From a virus: a stretch of 25,418 nt of DNA. The position numbers and the translations under genes are program-made. Below are positions 6,069-13,131 of the stretch, piece after piece; positions within the stretch are counted from its first letter, which is position 1, and the number at the start of each line of letters is the position of its first letter. The stretch lies in IMG/VR virus record IMGVR_UViG_3300031565_004200, positions 1-25,418 of that record, one strand, 5' to 3'. The notes below the pieces were generated by a model. It worked only from the letters and a program-made list of their open reading frames with translations. It did not search any database and was not told the origin of the DNA.

Positions 6069-8111
6069 ATGGCAGCTCTAACTAAAGAGCAGATCAGCAG
6101 GCTTATTGAGCTGATTCGAGATCATACGAGTTGGTTAAGTTTTCGCTTGATGGGTTCGAGATACGTGGATCAGTTTGAGATTAATAGGTTGAAAGCCATG
6201 GGGACGCTCCCTATGGATGTACAGATAGACTCAATGGAGTACGCCTTTGTTCTCGGTAAGCTTGAGGCTGTGCTAAAAGAGGCTGAGTGGAAAAATTTGT
6301 CTTGGAATGAATTGGTATCCAAGACTGAGAGAGGGCTTACAGATATCCAAGAACTTCAAATAGAATCAGCTGCTCTATCAGCACAGGGAGTTTTTAGAGG
6401 TCTGGAGCAAGAGATACAGCAAGGTCTCTTCAGAAATATGGCAAATGCTGTTCAGACAGGAGTCAGTAATGCTACGGTAAGAGGTGTTATTGGGGATGAG
6501 ATTCAGACAGCTGTCGAGACTCGAAAGACCTACCTTAAAGTAGCTGAGGAGTTTGAGGAGAAGCTGAAAGAGCCTAAGAGGAATTGGGAGAGGGTAGCTA
6601 TAACTGAGATGCATAACGCACGACAGCAAGGTGTTGTCGCTGCTATTGTAAATAAAGAGGATGTGTACCGACATTCTGATGGTGAAGATAGTGATGTAAC
6701 TATTCAGCTTGATCCTAAAGCATGTGATGATTGTAATCGAATCTACATGGATAAGAAGACGGGCAATCCTAAGATTTTCAAACTATCCGAGCTATTGGCA
6801 AACGCGGGGACGAATTATATTCGCCCATGGCGTCTAAATGCTAGGCCAGTAGTCCCTCCCCTGCACCCAAACTCTATTGCTGGTTATGCAGTTGTTGAGG
6901 GTAATACTATTGCGGCAACTAAGATGTCATACACGGGGAAGATTAGGGAAATCGTAACAGCTCAAGGTCGAACGCTTCCCGTTACCCCAAATCACCCGAT
7001 AGCAACCAGCAGGGGATTTATTCCTGCTGGTCAGGTTCAAGAAGGAGATTATCTCCTGTCTTACAATGAGGGGATCGAACAGGCAAATGTATCTAGGTCC
7101 ACTTTTGTATCTGGATCCCCTGTCTTTCCTCCAGAGAATGGTCAGCACGGACCAACCAAGATCGAGGAGGTATTCCATACGCTGTCTCTCATGAATAAGC
7201 CCCTCTCCATAAGGAGGCTTGGCAGCGAGTTCCACGGCGATGCGGCGTATGGGGATGGCGACATCGAGATTGTATATGCCGACAGCAAATTGCGGGACAG
7301 CACTGAGACCACAGACGTTGATCAGATCCAGCGTCTCTTGCTCGAATCGGCCAAGTTTTCTTCCCTTGCCGTTCAGCATAAGCGCCTTGGCACATCGCTT
7401 TTTATGGGTGACGGAGTTGGTCTTTCCGAGACGATTTCCACTCATACTTCGGAGTCTAGCAAATCCTTCAGTCTCCCATCTGAGACGTTGTGCGTCGGAT
7501 CTACCTCGCACTTGGATACCCTGCTCCTTGAAATGGGCGGTCAGTTTACAACGCGAGATGCCAGTTTCTGCGGAAATCTTGTAGAGGGACTTCCCAGCTT
7601 GGTGTTGCAAGATCAAGTTGTCGAGATTAGGGATGTTGACTATTCTGGTCATGTGTATGATCTCCAAACAGTGAGTGGAGTCATTGTATCTGAAGGATTA
7701 ATAATAAGCAATTGTTTCTGCAGATTACGCTATGTGCCGCGAGGGTGGGGATGGAATAAGAAGAGGAGAATGACTGTTATGGATAAAGAAGAATATGAAA
7801 AGAGGCTCAAAAAGAGCGTAGAGATTTTGCGTAAATCAAATGAAGAATCCGAGGATCCTCCGGGTAGTCACTCTCTACTACATTCAAGTCTGTCCTCAGT
7901 ACAGATACCAACTAAAGAAGAGATCTATCAAATTCATGATAAGAATGAGGCTGACAAGCTAGTTGATAAGCTTCGAAACTTAGGAGAGCTTCACTCAGAC
8001 GATGCTGATGCGTATCACCACATTCAAGATTTGATTAATTTCGCGTTGGATCAGTCTTATGTACTTGATAATGGTGGTCTAGCGGAACCGGAGCCAGAAA
8101 ATGTCCAATAG
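6069..8111 (+). CDS. Mu gpF-like minor head protein, interrupted by an intein
   Basis: 680 residues, made of ~400 residues of head protein split by a 280-residue intein. The first extein has the family's helical core, with RVAITEMHNARQQGVVAAIV at about residue 177, then C219 and C222 (CDDC). It stops at LHPN268. The second extein resumes CFCRLRYVP from C549. Joined, they give HPNCFCRL, the Cys/His-rich signature ending the Mu gpF family (compare HPNCRC), so splicing would rebuild the zinc-binding motif. The ~100 residues after that are charged, with KKSVEILRK. Mu gpF-type proteins are minor head components encoded near the portal, as here. The gene starts directly after the preceding stop and overlaps the next gene by 11 bases. 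Splicing itself is inferred. Confidence 0.88.
   Translation: MAALTKEQISRLIELIRDHTSWLSFRLMGSRYVDQFEINRLKAMGTLPMDVQIDSMEYAFVLGKLEAVLKEAEWKNLSWNELVSKTERGLTDIQELQIESAALSAQGVFRGLEQEIQQGLFRNMANAVQTGVSNATVRGVIGDEIQTAVETRKTYLKVAEEFEEKLKEPKRNWERVAITEMHNARQQGVVAAIVNKEDVYRHSDGEDSDVTIQLDPKACDDCNRIYMDKKTGNPKIFKLSELLANAGTNYIRPWRLNARPVVPPLHPNSIAGYAVVEGNTIAATKMSYTGKIREIVTAQGRTLPVTPNHPIATSRGFIPAGQVQEGDYLLSYNEGIEQANVSRSTFVSGSPVFPPENGQHGPTKIEEVFHTLSLMNKPLSIRRLGSEFHGDAAYGDGDIEIVYADSKLRDSTETTDVDQIQRLLLESAKFSSLAVQHKRLGTSLFMGDGVGLSETISTHTSESSKSFSLPSETLCVGSTSHLDTLLLEMGGQFTTRDASFCGNLVEGLPSLVLQDQVVEIRDVDYSGHVYDLQTVSGVIVSEGLIISNCFCRLRYVPRGWGWNKKRRMTVMDKEEYEKRLKKSVEILRKSNEESEDPPGSHSLLHSSLSSVQIPTKEEIYQIHDKNEADKLVDKLRNLGELHSDDADAYHHIQDLINFALDQSYVLDNGGLAEPEPENVQ
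6927..7652 (-). CDS. Antisense HTH plus Vsr/EDxHD-like homing endonuclease within the intein
   Basis: 241 residues on the minus strand. Residues ~10-58 form a helix-turn-helix (AGKSLYKISAETGISRCKL, then KEQGIQVRGRSDAQ). Residues ~102-175 look like a Vsr/EDxHD-type nuclease core: E104/E106, PQFAVGIYNLD130VAI, IAVE141L, H154, and the YLLDLGWSVLTILW helix-strand typical of DUF559/Vsr proteins. The end has CYRVIWGNGK. The conserved G-G-x-W-H stretch expected after the Glu is replaced by AAKPPYG, so activity is uncertain. The frame begins at ATG 7652, preceded by GGAG nine bases away; an upstream TTG at 7667 is less likely. The gene spans nearly the whole intein and stays inside it. Recognised by eye from family pattern; a chance antisense frame is the alternative, but domain order argues against it. 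Confidence 0.72.
   Translation of the reverse strand: MTRIVNIPNLDNLILQHQAGKSLYKISAETGISRCKLTAHFKEQGIQVRGRSDAQRLRWETEGFARLRSMSGNRLGKTNSVTHKKRCAKALMLNGKGRKLGRFEQETLDLINVCGLSAVPQFAVGIYNLDVAIPIRRIAVELAAKPPYGEGLIHERQRMEYLLDLGWSVLTILWRKDRGSRYKSGPRYICLFDPLIVRQEIISFLNLTSRNKSPAGCYRVIWGNGKRSTLSCYDFPNLPRV
7662..7665 (-). promoter_or_regulatory. Ribosome site of the antisense endonuclease gene
   Basis: Minus-strand GGAG (CTCC on the + strand), nine bases before ATG 7652. It lies between the candidate antisense promoter and the start codon, and it decides for ATG 7652 over TTG 7667. Confidence 0.55.
7683..7711 (-). promoter_or_regulatory. Candidate promoter for the antisense endonuclease gene
   Basis: On the minus strand TTGCTT (7711-7706) and TACAAT (7688-7683) are separated by exactly 17 bases. 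The -10 matches TATAAT at five of six positions; the -35 matches TTGACA at three of six. Predicted transcription start is near 7676, giving a ~24-base leader that contains the GGAG site. The promoter lies within codons for the intein's C-terminal block and ends on the intein/extein junction, so the unit would be self-contained. Short promoter matches also occur by chance. Confidence 0.5.
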
Positions 8112-11100
8112 TAATATGCAAAAAGCACTGGACATCTTAAAGTCCATTAATAAAGTACAGGTAGAAAAGATTCCTGGTGGTGCTGCAGCAGGAAAGGAGT
8201 CGAAAGATTACGACTCTGATCAACTGAAGATTGGTACACAGCACGAACTTGAACATGGAAAAGACCAAAAACTGGCTCAAGAAATAGCCATGGATCACTT
8301 GGAAGATGATCCTAATTACTATCGAAAATTGGAGAAATTCGACAAAGCTCAACCAGGAGAAGAGTTAGACGAGTTTCGTGGAGGAGACCCAGAGATAGCT
8401 CAGGAGAAAAAAGAAGAGAAAAGAGAAGAGCAAGAGTTAGAGAAGGCCGGTGCTGGTGAGGAAGCTGGAGAGTTTAGAGGAGGAGACCCAGAGCTAGCTC
8501 AGCAGAAAAAAGAAGAGAAAAGAGAAGAAGCTGCTGGCGCTGGTGAGGTAGATGAACCAGCAGAGGAAATGGATCAGGATGAGGCAGACGAACTGATTGC
8601 AGAGGAGGCTGAAAAGGAGGAAGAGAAGTCGGTGAAGAAGGCTATGCCTCTAACGTCATCTCAGGTTTCTCCAGTAGATACTCTAGAAGATTATCGTCCG
8701 CGAGATATCAATGGTGACCCTCTGGATAAAAAACCAGAATATGCGATGCCCGATATCAAAATAAGCCCTACACGTAGAGGGGCTAATCAGTTTAGACCGT
8801 GGTCTGAGGTTACTGGAATCAAGATTCCTCTCACAGGCAACCCGTGGATTCATATGAAGCGATGGTTGATGCGTGGAGACGACAAGAGGGCTATTGAAGA
8901 GAATGATAAGTTGTCTCGTTGTATAGATGAGTCTTTTTACGAGTATCTGACTGACTTTGCAAAAGCAGGTGTGGAAAAGCTTCTAATACTGAATCATGGA
9001 CTTATGTTTGACCCCTATTGCTTCGGTACTTTGGTCAAAGCTGCGAAGTGGGAAGTTATTCCTGGTCATAAGTACATCTATCGTGAGTGGAAAGGGGATG
9101 CTTGGCGGTATACCTATACTGATGGGATTCACAATAATCACGGAATTCAGCATGCAGGTAATCAGCAGGGTCATACAGTAGAGGCGCATGATGATTGGCA
9201 CCAGCAAGACCCAGAGCACAAAGACCCGAAGGGTGGCTTCGAGCATGCTCAACAAAAAGTTATGGAGACAGGTGGGGTATTTCCTCTTACGATCAACAAT
9301 CCAGATACTCCCACAGGAGAACCTGTACCGGAGAAATTTCACCTAGTCGTTAGACCTGGAGGTCAAGCAAAACCGCTGGAACTACATCGAGACGAGGGAC
9401 AAGATCCTTCAAAATTGAAACCATCTAAGGCTGACAAACGGATGAGGAGCTTCGATGATCTGGAGCATCATTTTCGTAAGACTCAGCATGTCAGTACAGA
9501 GCTTGGACCGGATGGAACTCCGTATCTGCAGTGGTATATTGGAAAGCCTGGGAAGTCTAAAACAGGGAAAGAAACTACTGAAAATCGTCCATACGTGAGA
9601 TTCATTGAGTCTAGTCCTCATTACCAAGAGTATGGATTCCAAACCAGCAAGAGCGGAGCTGGCTGGTTTCGACCATTTCGCAGTATTGAGGGGATCAAGA
9701 ATCATCTGCAAAAAGTGGCTGAGCAGCATACTCAACTTAGTCAAGATAAAGTATCCACGAGGGATATTAAACCTGCTGAGAAGGGTAAGACTTGGGCAGA
9801 GACTATTGAGTCTGGGGCATTCTCAGGAGCTAAAAAGAAAGTAGATATTGCCTATAAGAATACAGAAGATCCCAAGAAAGGCGGTAAACGTCGAGGTGTG
9901 ATGCGAGTGGATTGGGAATCTGGTGCTGAGCAGCAACGAGTTACAGGAGGAATTAGGAGAGAATTCGAAGGCATGTCGGTAAAGATTGCGAATGATCTTG
10001 TACGAGAGGCTAACAAGAAGCGGATGGAACAGGGTAAGATGCCGATCACCGGCAAATCAAAAGGCCGTATGATTGGCAATTTGATCTCTACTCCTGCCGT
10101 TATTGCAGTGAATCGTGCTCTTGATGGGTACACCCCTGGTAAGGCTAAGTTTTCATCATATCTGTACAGCCATATGCAGGGAGAAATGCTCAATGAGATG
10201 AGAGCAGCGTCAGGTGGGGAAATCGAACGACATACGGCAGCTACTGATACTTCTGACCTATTTAATTCAGGTAAATCATCTGAAGGAAGCAGAGTACCTA
10301 AAGCACGCATGTCGGCGCACAATGCTGCGATTGATGCAAGTGATAAGACTCCGCAAATCGAACACGAAGATCTCCGAGAGTGGGCGAACAGAGCAGAAGA
10401 GCACATGTACAACCACTACATGGCAGCTTTGGAGAGCGACACAGAAGATGCTGCTGAGATCGATATTAAGATGGCGCAGGTTCAGGATGAACTTGAGGGA
10501 GCTGTCAAAAGTGGGGATTACACAAAGGTGTTGTCTCTTATAAATAACCACACAGATCCCAAACATGGAGGAATTCAAAACTTCTTGCCACCACTGGAGA
10601 TCAAAAATCGTGCAGAACTTCATAGTCAGATGGATGATGCAGTAAAGAGGGGAGAGGTTGAACAAGCCTTAAAGCAGGAGTATGGGGACGGCAGGCTTGG
10701 AGAGACCCTTTCCGATATTGATAACTCGATTCCTGAAGAGGAGCGAGATGAGGGAGTGTTCTTCAGCCCAAGTATGAAGAAGAGGATCAAGAATGAAGGA
10801 CTACAGACATTTAAAGATTTGGCTGTGTCTATTCAGAGAGATCCGTCTATTTCCCTGGGAGAGAAAGCAAAGTTCAACTCAATCGCAGAGTGGGTTAAGC
10901 GTGATTCGACTCTGTCAGCAAAACACGGTCCAGTACCTAGATCTGAGGAGTTGGAGAAAGCTCTCGATATATTGAAGGCCAATCTTCCAATACCTCCGCA
11001 GACTCTTGATCAAGACAGTGGTAAGAAGGACGAAGGAGTGAATCCACTTGGAAGAACCGAGCAAGAAGAACAACCAAATAATAGTCCTCCTGACGTGCAG

Positions 11101-12729
11101 TACATCGGGAAGAGAGGTGAGCCAGAGGCACCGCAGTTTCTGTATGAGACTTCAGGTGTTAAGAACATCGTGTACGGGACTAATGCCCCAAAGGACAGCA
11201 GGGATTATGACGAAGTATTGGGAGATCCTGTATTCGACCCGCACGAGCCACATCCCGAAACTCAACCGGAGTTTTTTGATGAGCAAGGACGAAAGTTGAG
11301 TGGTCCTGTTCCTGAAGATGTAGAAGTAGAGGACAATCCAGAATACGACGAGGATAGAACGAAAGGTAACTTTTGGGTCAAGAGGTATACCGATCCGCAG
11401 ACAGGAGAACCTGTTTACATTTATCTTCATCGTGATCAGATTTTAGATCCACGGTTGAAGAATAATATTGAGATCAAGTATCTCGATGAGCAACTGCCAA
11501 AAATACGAGCGTGGTATCAAGAGAAGATGATGTCCGCTGACCCACATGACCGTGCAGTAGCACTATTGACTGCGTTAGTTGATCAAGCAAAATTCAGGAT
11601 CAGAGAAGTCTTGCTGGGGTTGCGTGTCAAGGATGTAACGGTACATGATCACACTAAAATTACTGTAAGACTTCCTCATGGCGGTTCAACTGATGTCACA
11701 ATGGATAGAACTCCTATGAATGTTTTGAGAGAGATCATGAGTGGGAAGAAAGAAGATGATCTCATATTCGAAGTGAATGGAGATAAATTCGATTATGAGA
11801 CGTTTGCTAGGTTCATGAAGGATAACTTCGGAGTCCTGCCGTCATTCTTTCACACTTATCATGTGACGGAGTTGTTTTCAAAAGAATTTCATAAGTTAGT
11901 TCGTAAGGATACTGAAGAGCTGTCTTCAGATCGTATGGATGAGTTGAAGCAAGAGGCGCTAAAGAAGGTGGCAGATGTTCTGCATATCCATGATCCAGAA
12001 TTCCTTGAGTCGCATCTGGACCCAATTGCAATGGAAGCTCTATATTTGGCTGCTCATACGACTGACAAAAAGCATCTCAGTAAAGGGTCTTTTAAGCTTC
12101 AAGGAAGACTTTCATTCCAAGGATTGCCCGTTTCTATTGAGAATAAAAAAGGATCAGTAAGAAAGTGGTACGACCCTCACGGCGAGGAGAGTGGCCAGAC
12201 TAAGATGCATTTTGATTATGGATACATCAATGGAACCTGTGGTGTAGACGGTGATTATGTCGATGTGTACATTGGACCAAACAAGGAATCTAAAACAGTG
12301 TTTGTGGTCCATCAGATGAAGAAGCCAGATTTCAAAAAGTATGATGAAGATAAGGTCATGCTTGGGTTTGATTCAGCAAAAGAGGCCAAGTCAGCCTATC
12401 TAAAGCAGTACAATGATCCTGGATTCTTTGGTGCCCTGGACGAGATTCCAATGAACGCATTCAAAAAGAAGGTACTAGCTACAGCTGAACGACCTTGTAT
12501 GATAAAGTCGTGGCATGTCGCGGTAAACCCGCCTGACAGAGATCCTGATGAGACAATGTTCTCTCAATGGGTCCATTCCTATCCCATACACGAGCACTAT
12601 TTTCATTGGGATGCTTATCAAAAGAAAGCTGAGGATGCTCAGTTTGAAGACATCGCTAGGATTGGACTGATCGGCGGAACGAAGAAACCTCCCATGAGCG
12701 GGGAGTCTCATGCAGAGGTGTCCTTGTGA
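8101..12729 (+). CDS. Polyvalent multidomain protein: DUF5661-, sigma region 2-, topoisomerase IB- and pyrophosphatase-like
   Basis: 1542 residues. Domains in order: DUF5661-like segment, ~23-78 (IPGGAAAGKESKDYDSDQL, HELEHGKD, EIAMDHLEDDPNYYRKL); acidic repeats, ~86-145; unassigned region to ~600; sigma-70 region 2-like segment, ~640-702 (VNRALDGYTPGKAKFSSYLY, HMQGEMLNEMR); topoisomerase IB-like domain, ~1088-1320 (FWVKRYTDPQTGEPVYIYL, RIREVLLGLRVKDV, FFHTYHVTELF), with His1305 (ESHLDP) where the family has its Tyr nucleophile (SYxHP); and inorganic-pyrophosphatase-like domain, ~1336-1459 (SIENKKGSVRKW, HFDYGYINGT, DGDYVDVYIGP, DEDKVMLGF). Fusions of this kind are described as phage polyvalent proteins, thought to be packaged and delivered with the DNA; that role here is inference. 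It overlaps the minor head gene by 11 bases. The pyrophosphatase-like domain is the most secure assignment, the sigma-like the least. Confidence 0.8.
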   Translation: MSNSNMQKALDILKSINKVQVEKIPGGAAAGKESKDYDSDQLKIGTQHELEHGKDQKLAQEIAMDHLEDDPNYYRKLEKFDKAQPGEELDEFRGGDPEIAQEKKEEKREEQELEKAGAGEEAGEFRGGDPELAQQKKEEKREEAAGAGEVDEPAEEMDQDEADELIAEEAEKEEEKSVKKAMPLTSSQVSPVDTLEDYRPRDINGDPLDKKPEYAMPDIKISPTRRGANQFRPWSEVTGIKIPLTGNPWIHMKRWLMRGDDKRAIEENDKLSRCIDESFYEYLTDFAKAGVEKLLILNHGLMFDPYCFGTLVKAAKWEVIPGHKYIYREWKGDAWRYTYTDGIHNNHGIQHAGNQQGHTVEAHDDWHQQDPEHKDPKGGFEHAQQKVMETGGVFPLTINNPDTPTGEPVPEKFHLVVRPGGQAKPLELHRDEGQDPSKLKPSKADKRMRSFDDLEHHFRKTQHVSTELGPDGTPYLQWYIGKPGKSKTGKETTENRPYVRFIESSPHYQEYGFQTSKSGAGWFRPFRSIEGIKNHLQKVAEQHTQLSQDKVSTRDIKPAEKGKTWAETIESGAFSGAKKKVDIAYKNTEDPKKGGKRRGVMRVDWESGAEQQRVTGGIRREFEGMSVKIANDLVREANKKRMEQGKMPITGKSKGRMIGNLISTPAVIAVNRALDGYTPGKAKFSSYLYSHMQGEMLNEMRAASGGEIERHTAATDTSDLFNSGKSSEGSRVPKARMSAHNAAIDASDKTPQIEHEDLREWANRAEEHMYNHYMAALESDTEDAAEIDIKMAQVQDELEGAVKSGDYTKVLSLINNHTDPKHGGIQNFLPPLEIKNRAELHSQMDDAVKRGEVEQALKQEYGDGRLGETLSDIDNSIPEEERDEGVFFSPSMKKRIKNEGLQTFKDLAVSIQRDPSISLGEKAKFNSIAEWVKRDSTLSAKHGPVPRSEELEKALDILKANLPIPPQTLDQDSGKKDEGVNPLGRTEQEEQPNNSPPDVQYIGKRGEPEAPQFLYETSGVKNIVYGTNAPKDSRDYDEVLGDPVFDPHEPHPETQPEFFDEQGRKLSGPVPEDVEVEDNPEYDEDRTKGNFWVKRYTDPQTGEPVYIYLHRDQILDPRLKNNIEIKYLDEQLPKIRAWYQEKMMSADPHDRAVALLTALVDQAKFRIREVLLGLRVKDVTVHDHTKITVRLPHGGSTDVTMDRTPMNVLREIMSGKKEDDLIFEVNGDKFDYETFARFMKDNFGVLPSFFHTYHVTELFSKEFHKLVRKDTEELSSDRMDELKQEALKKVADVLHIHDPEFLESHLDPIAMEALYLAAHTTDKKHLSKGSFKLQGRLSFQGLPVSIENKKGSVRKWYDPHGEESGQTKMHFDYGYINGTCGVDGDYVDVYIGPNKESKTVFVVHQMKKPDFKKYDEDKVMLGFDSAKEAKSAYLKQYNDPGFFGALDEIPMNAFKKKVLATAERPCMIKSWHVAVNPPDRDPDETMFSQWVHSYPIHEHYFHWDAYQKKAEDAQFEDIARIGLIGGTKKPPMSGESHAEVSL
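8380..8528 (+). repeat. In-frame direct repeat, 99-base period
   Basis: Two near-identical ~50-base copies (8380-8429 and 8479-8528) starting GGAGGAGACCC encode EFRGGDPE[IL]AQ followed by KKEEKREE. They lie in the acidic linker of the polyvalent protein. The 99-base period keeps the frame, consistent with a recent internal duplication. Confidence 0.75.
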
Positions 12730-12947
12730 ACCACCTTCTTACTTGTAGATGTGGAGAGGTAGTTCTCAAGTCGAGAAATGGAATTACAAAGCTGCGTACT
12801 AAGATTGTCGTCTTCAAAGACGGGGAATCTTTTGTCGTCTGTAAGGGCTGCGGAGTAGAGCTTCCAATTCCTATCTCAATAGACTCTAACTCTTTGAAAA
12901 AGTCCAGGAATCCGAAACTTTTTCTGTATAATTTGGATCTCAAATAG
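12726..12947 (+). CDS. Small zinc-finger protein, 73 residues
   Basis: Begins at GTG 12726, overlapping the preceding stop as GTGA, with AGAGG eight bases upstream. Two Cys pairs, C7/C9 (CRC) and C39/C42 (CKGC), flank a basic strand region (KLRTKIVVFKDGESFVV), a layout seen in small phage zinc-finger proteins. The last ~25 residues are hydrophilic and basic. Zinc binding is inferred from the Cys spacing; a nucleic-acid-binding or regulatory role is possible but unproven. It is the last gene before the promoter/terminator gap, so it closes the first operon. Confidence 0.65.
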   Translation: MNHLLTCRCGEVVLKSRNGITKLRTKIVVFKDGESFVVCKGCGVELPIPISIDSNSLKKSRNPKLFLYNLDLK

Positions 12948-12961
12948 TTAGGATCATTGAC

Positions 12962-13029
12962 TAATTCCAGAATTGAGGTATCTACCCGATATTTTTGTTA
13001 ATTTTTGTTGACAAGTAATTCCAGAATTG
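12962..13029 (+). repeat. Two copies of a 14-base operator-like site
   Basis: TAATTCCAGAATTG occurs at 12962-12975 and again at 13016-13029, 54 bases apart, in the only long non-coding gap of the window. Each copy holds an inverted repeat (AATTC, two bases, GAATT), the form of a dimeric regulator's site. The second copy ends three bases before the -35 of the candidate promoter at 13033. The regulator is not identified. Confidence 0.6.
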
Positions 13030-13032
13030 GTA

Positions 13033-13060
13033 TTGACCATATTCGTGTGTAGGATATAAG
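13033..13060 (+). promoter_or_regulatory. Candidate sigma-70-type promoter of the capsid operon
   Basis: TTGACC (13033-13038), 16 bases, TATAAG (13055-13060); each hexamer matches consensus at five of six positions. Transcription would start near 13067, giving a ~77-base leader that contains the terminator hairpin at 13096-13131 before the protease gene. An overlapping TTGACA at 13008 has only a weak -10 (TATTGA). Confidence 0.6.
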
Positions 13061-13095
13061 ATCCTACTGATTTCGACAATTTGAAGATGCTCCAT

Positions 13096-13131
13096 AAAGG
13101 GAGAGTGGCAATAGCCGTTCTCCCTTTTTTT
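13096..13131 (+). terminator. Intrinsic terminator in the leader of the protease gene
   Basis: AAAGGGAGA (13096-13104) pairs with TCTCCCTTT (13119-13127), with an inner GGC/GCC pair around an AATA loop, followed by a run of T to 13131. It would end read-through from the upstream operon. It also lies downstream of the promoter at 13033, so it could attenuate the capsid operon unless antitermination occurs. Confidence 0.85.

Larger units (their letters stand above)
6873..7712 (+). other. Intein in the minor head protein (280 residues)
   Basis: The segment encodes Ser269 to Asn548. Seen: the N-terminal block SIAGYAVVEGNTI; the second block with the T-x-x-H motif (TPNHP, T306 and H309); the following GFIPAGQVQEGDYLL block; and the C-terminal blocks VYDLQTV and GLIISN followed by Cys549. 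The usual penultimate His is Ser here, and the first residue is Ser rather than Cys; both variants are known among inteins. The middle, about 7060-7620, contains EFHGDAAYGDGDIEIV but no LAGLIDADG or HNH nuclease motif. That same stretch is fully occupied on the opposite strand by a nuclease-like gene. The line 7201-7260 has 39 G/C of 60, against 25 of 60 at 6421-6480 in the extein, which suggests foreign origin. Confidence 0.9.

Noticed and set aside
7219-7584. A 121-codon + strand frame within the intein
   Set aside because: It is a third reading of the same segment, explained by its raised G+C; the product shows no domain, unlike the sense intein and the antisense nuclease.
9852-10412. A 186-codon open frame on the minus strand inside the polyvalent gene
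   Set aside because: It is in a different codon phase, reads as a low-similarity Ser/Leu/Arg-rich product without recognised domains, and lies opposite a sigma-like segment with clear coding pattern. It shows that antisense frame length alone is not proof in this window.
13008-13036. TTGACA with a 17-base spacer as the main promoter
   Set aside because: The -35 is perfect but the -10 (TATTGA) matches only three of six; the overlapping TTGACC/TATAAG pair is better. It may still be a secondary promoter.
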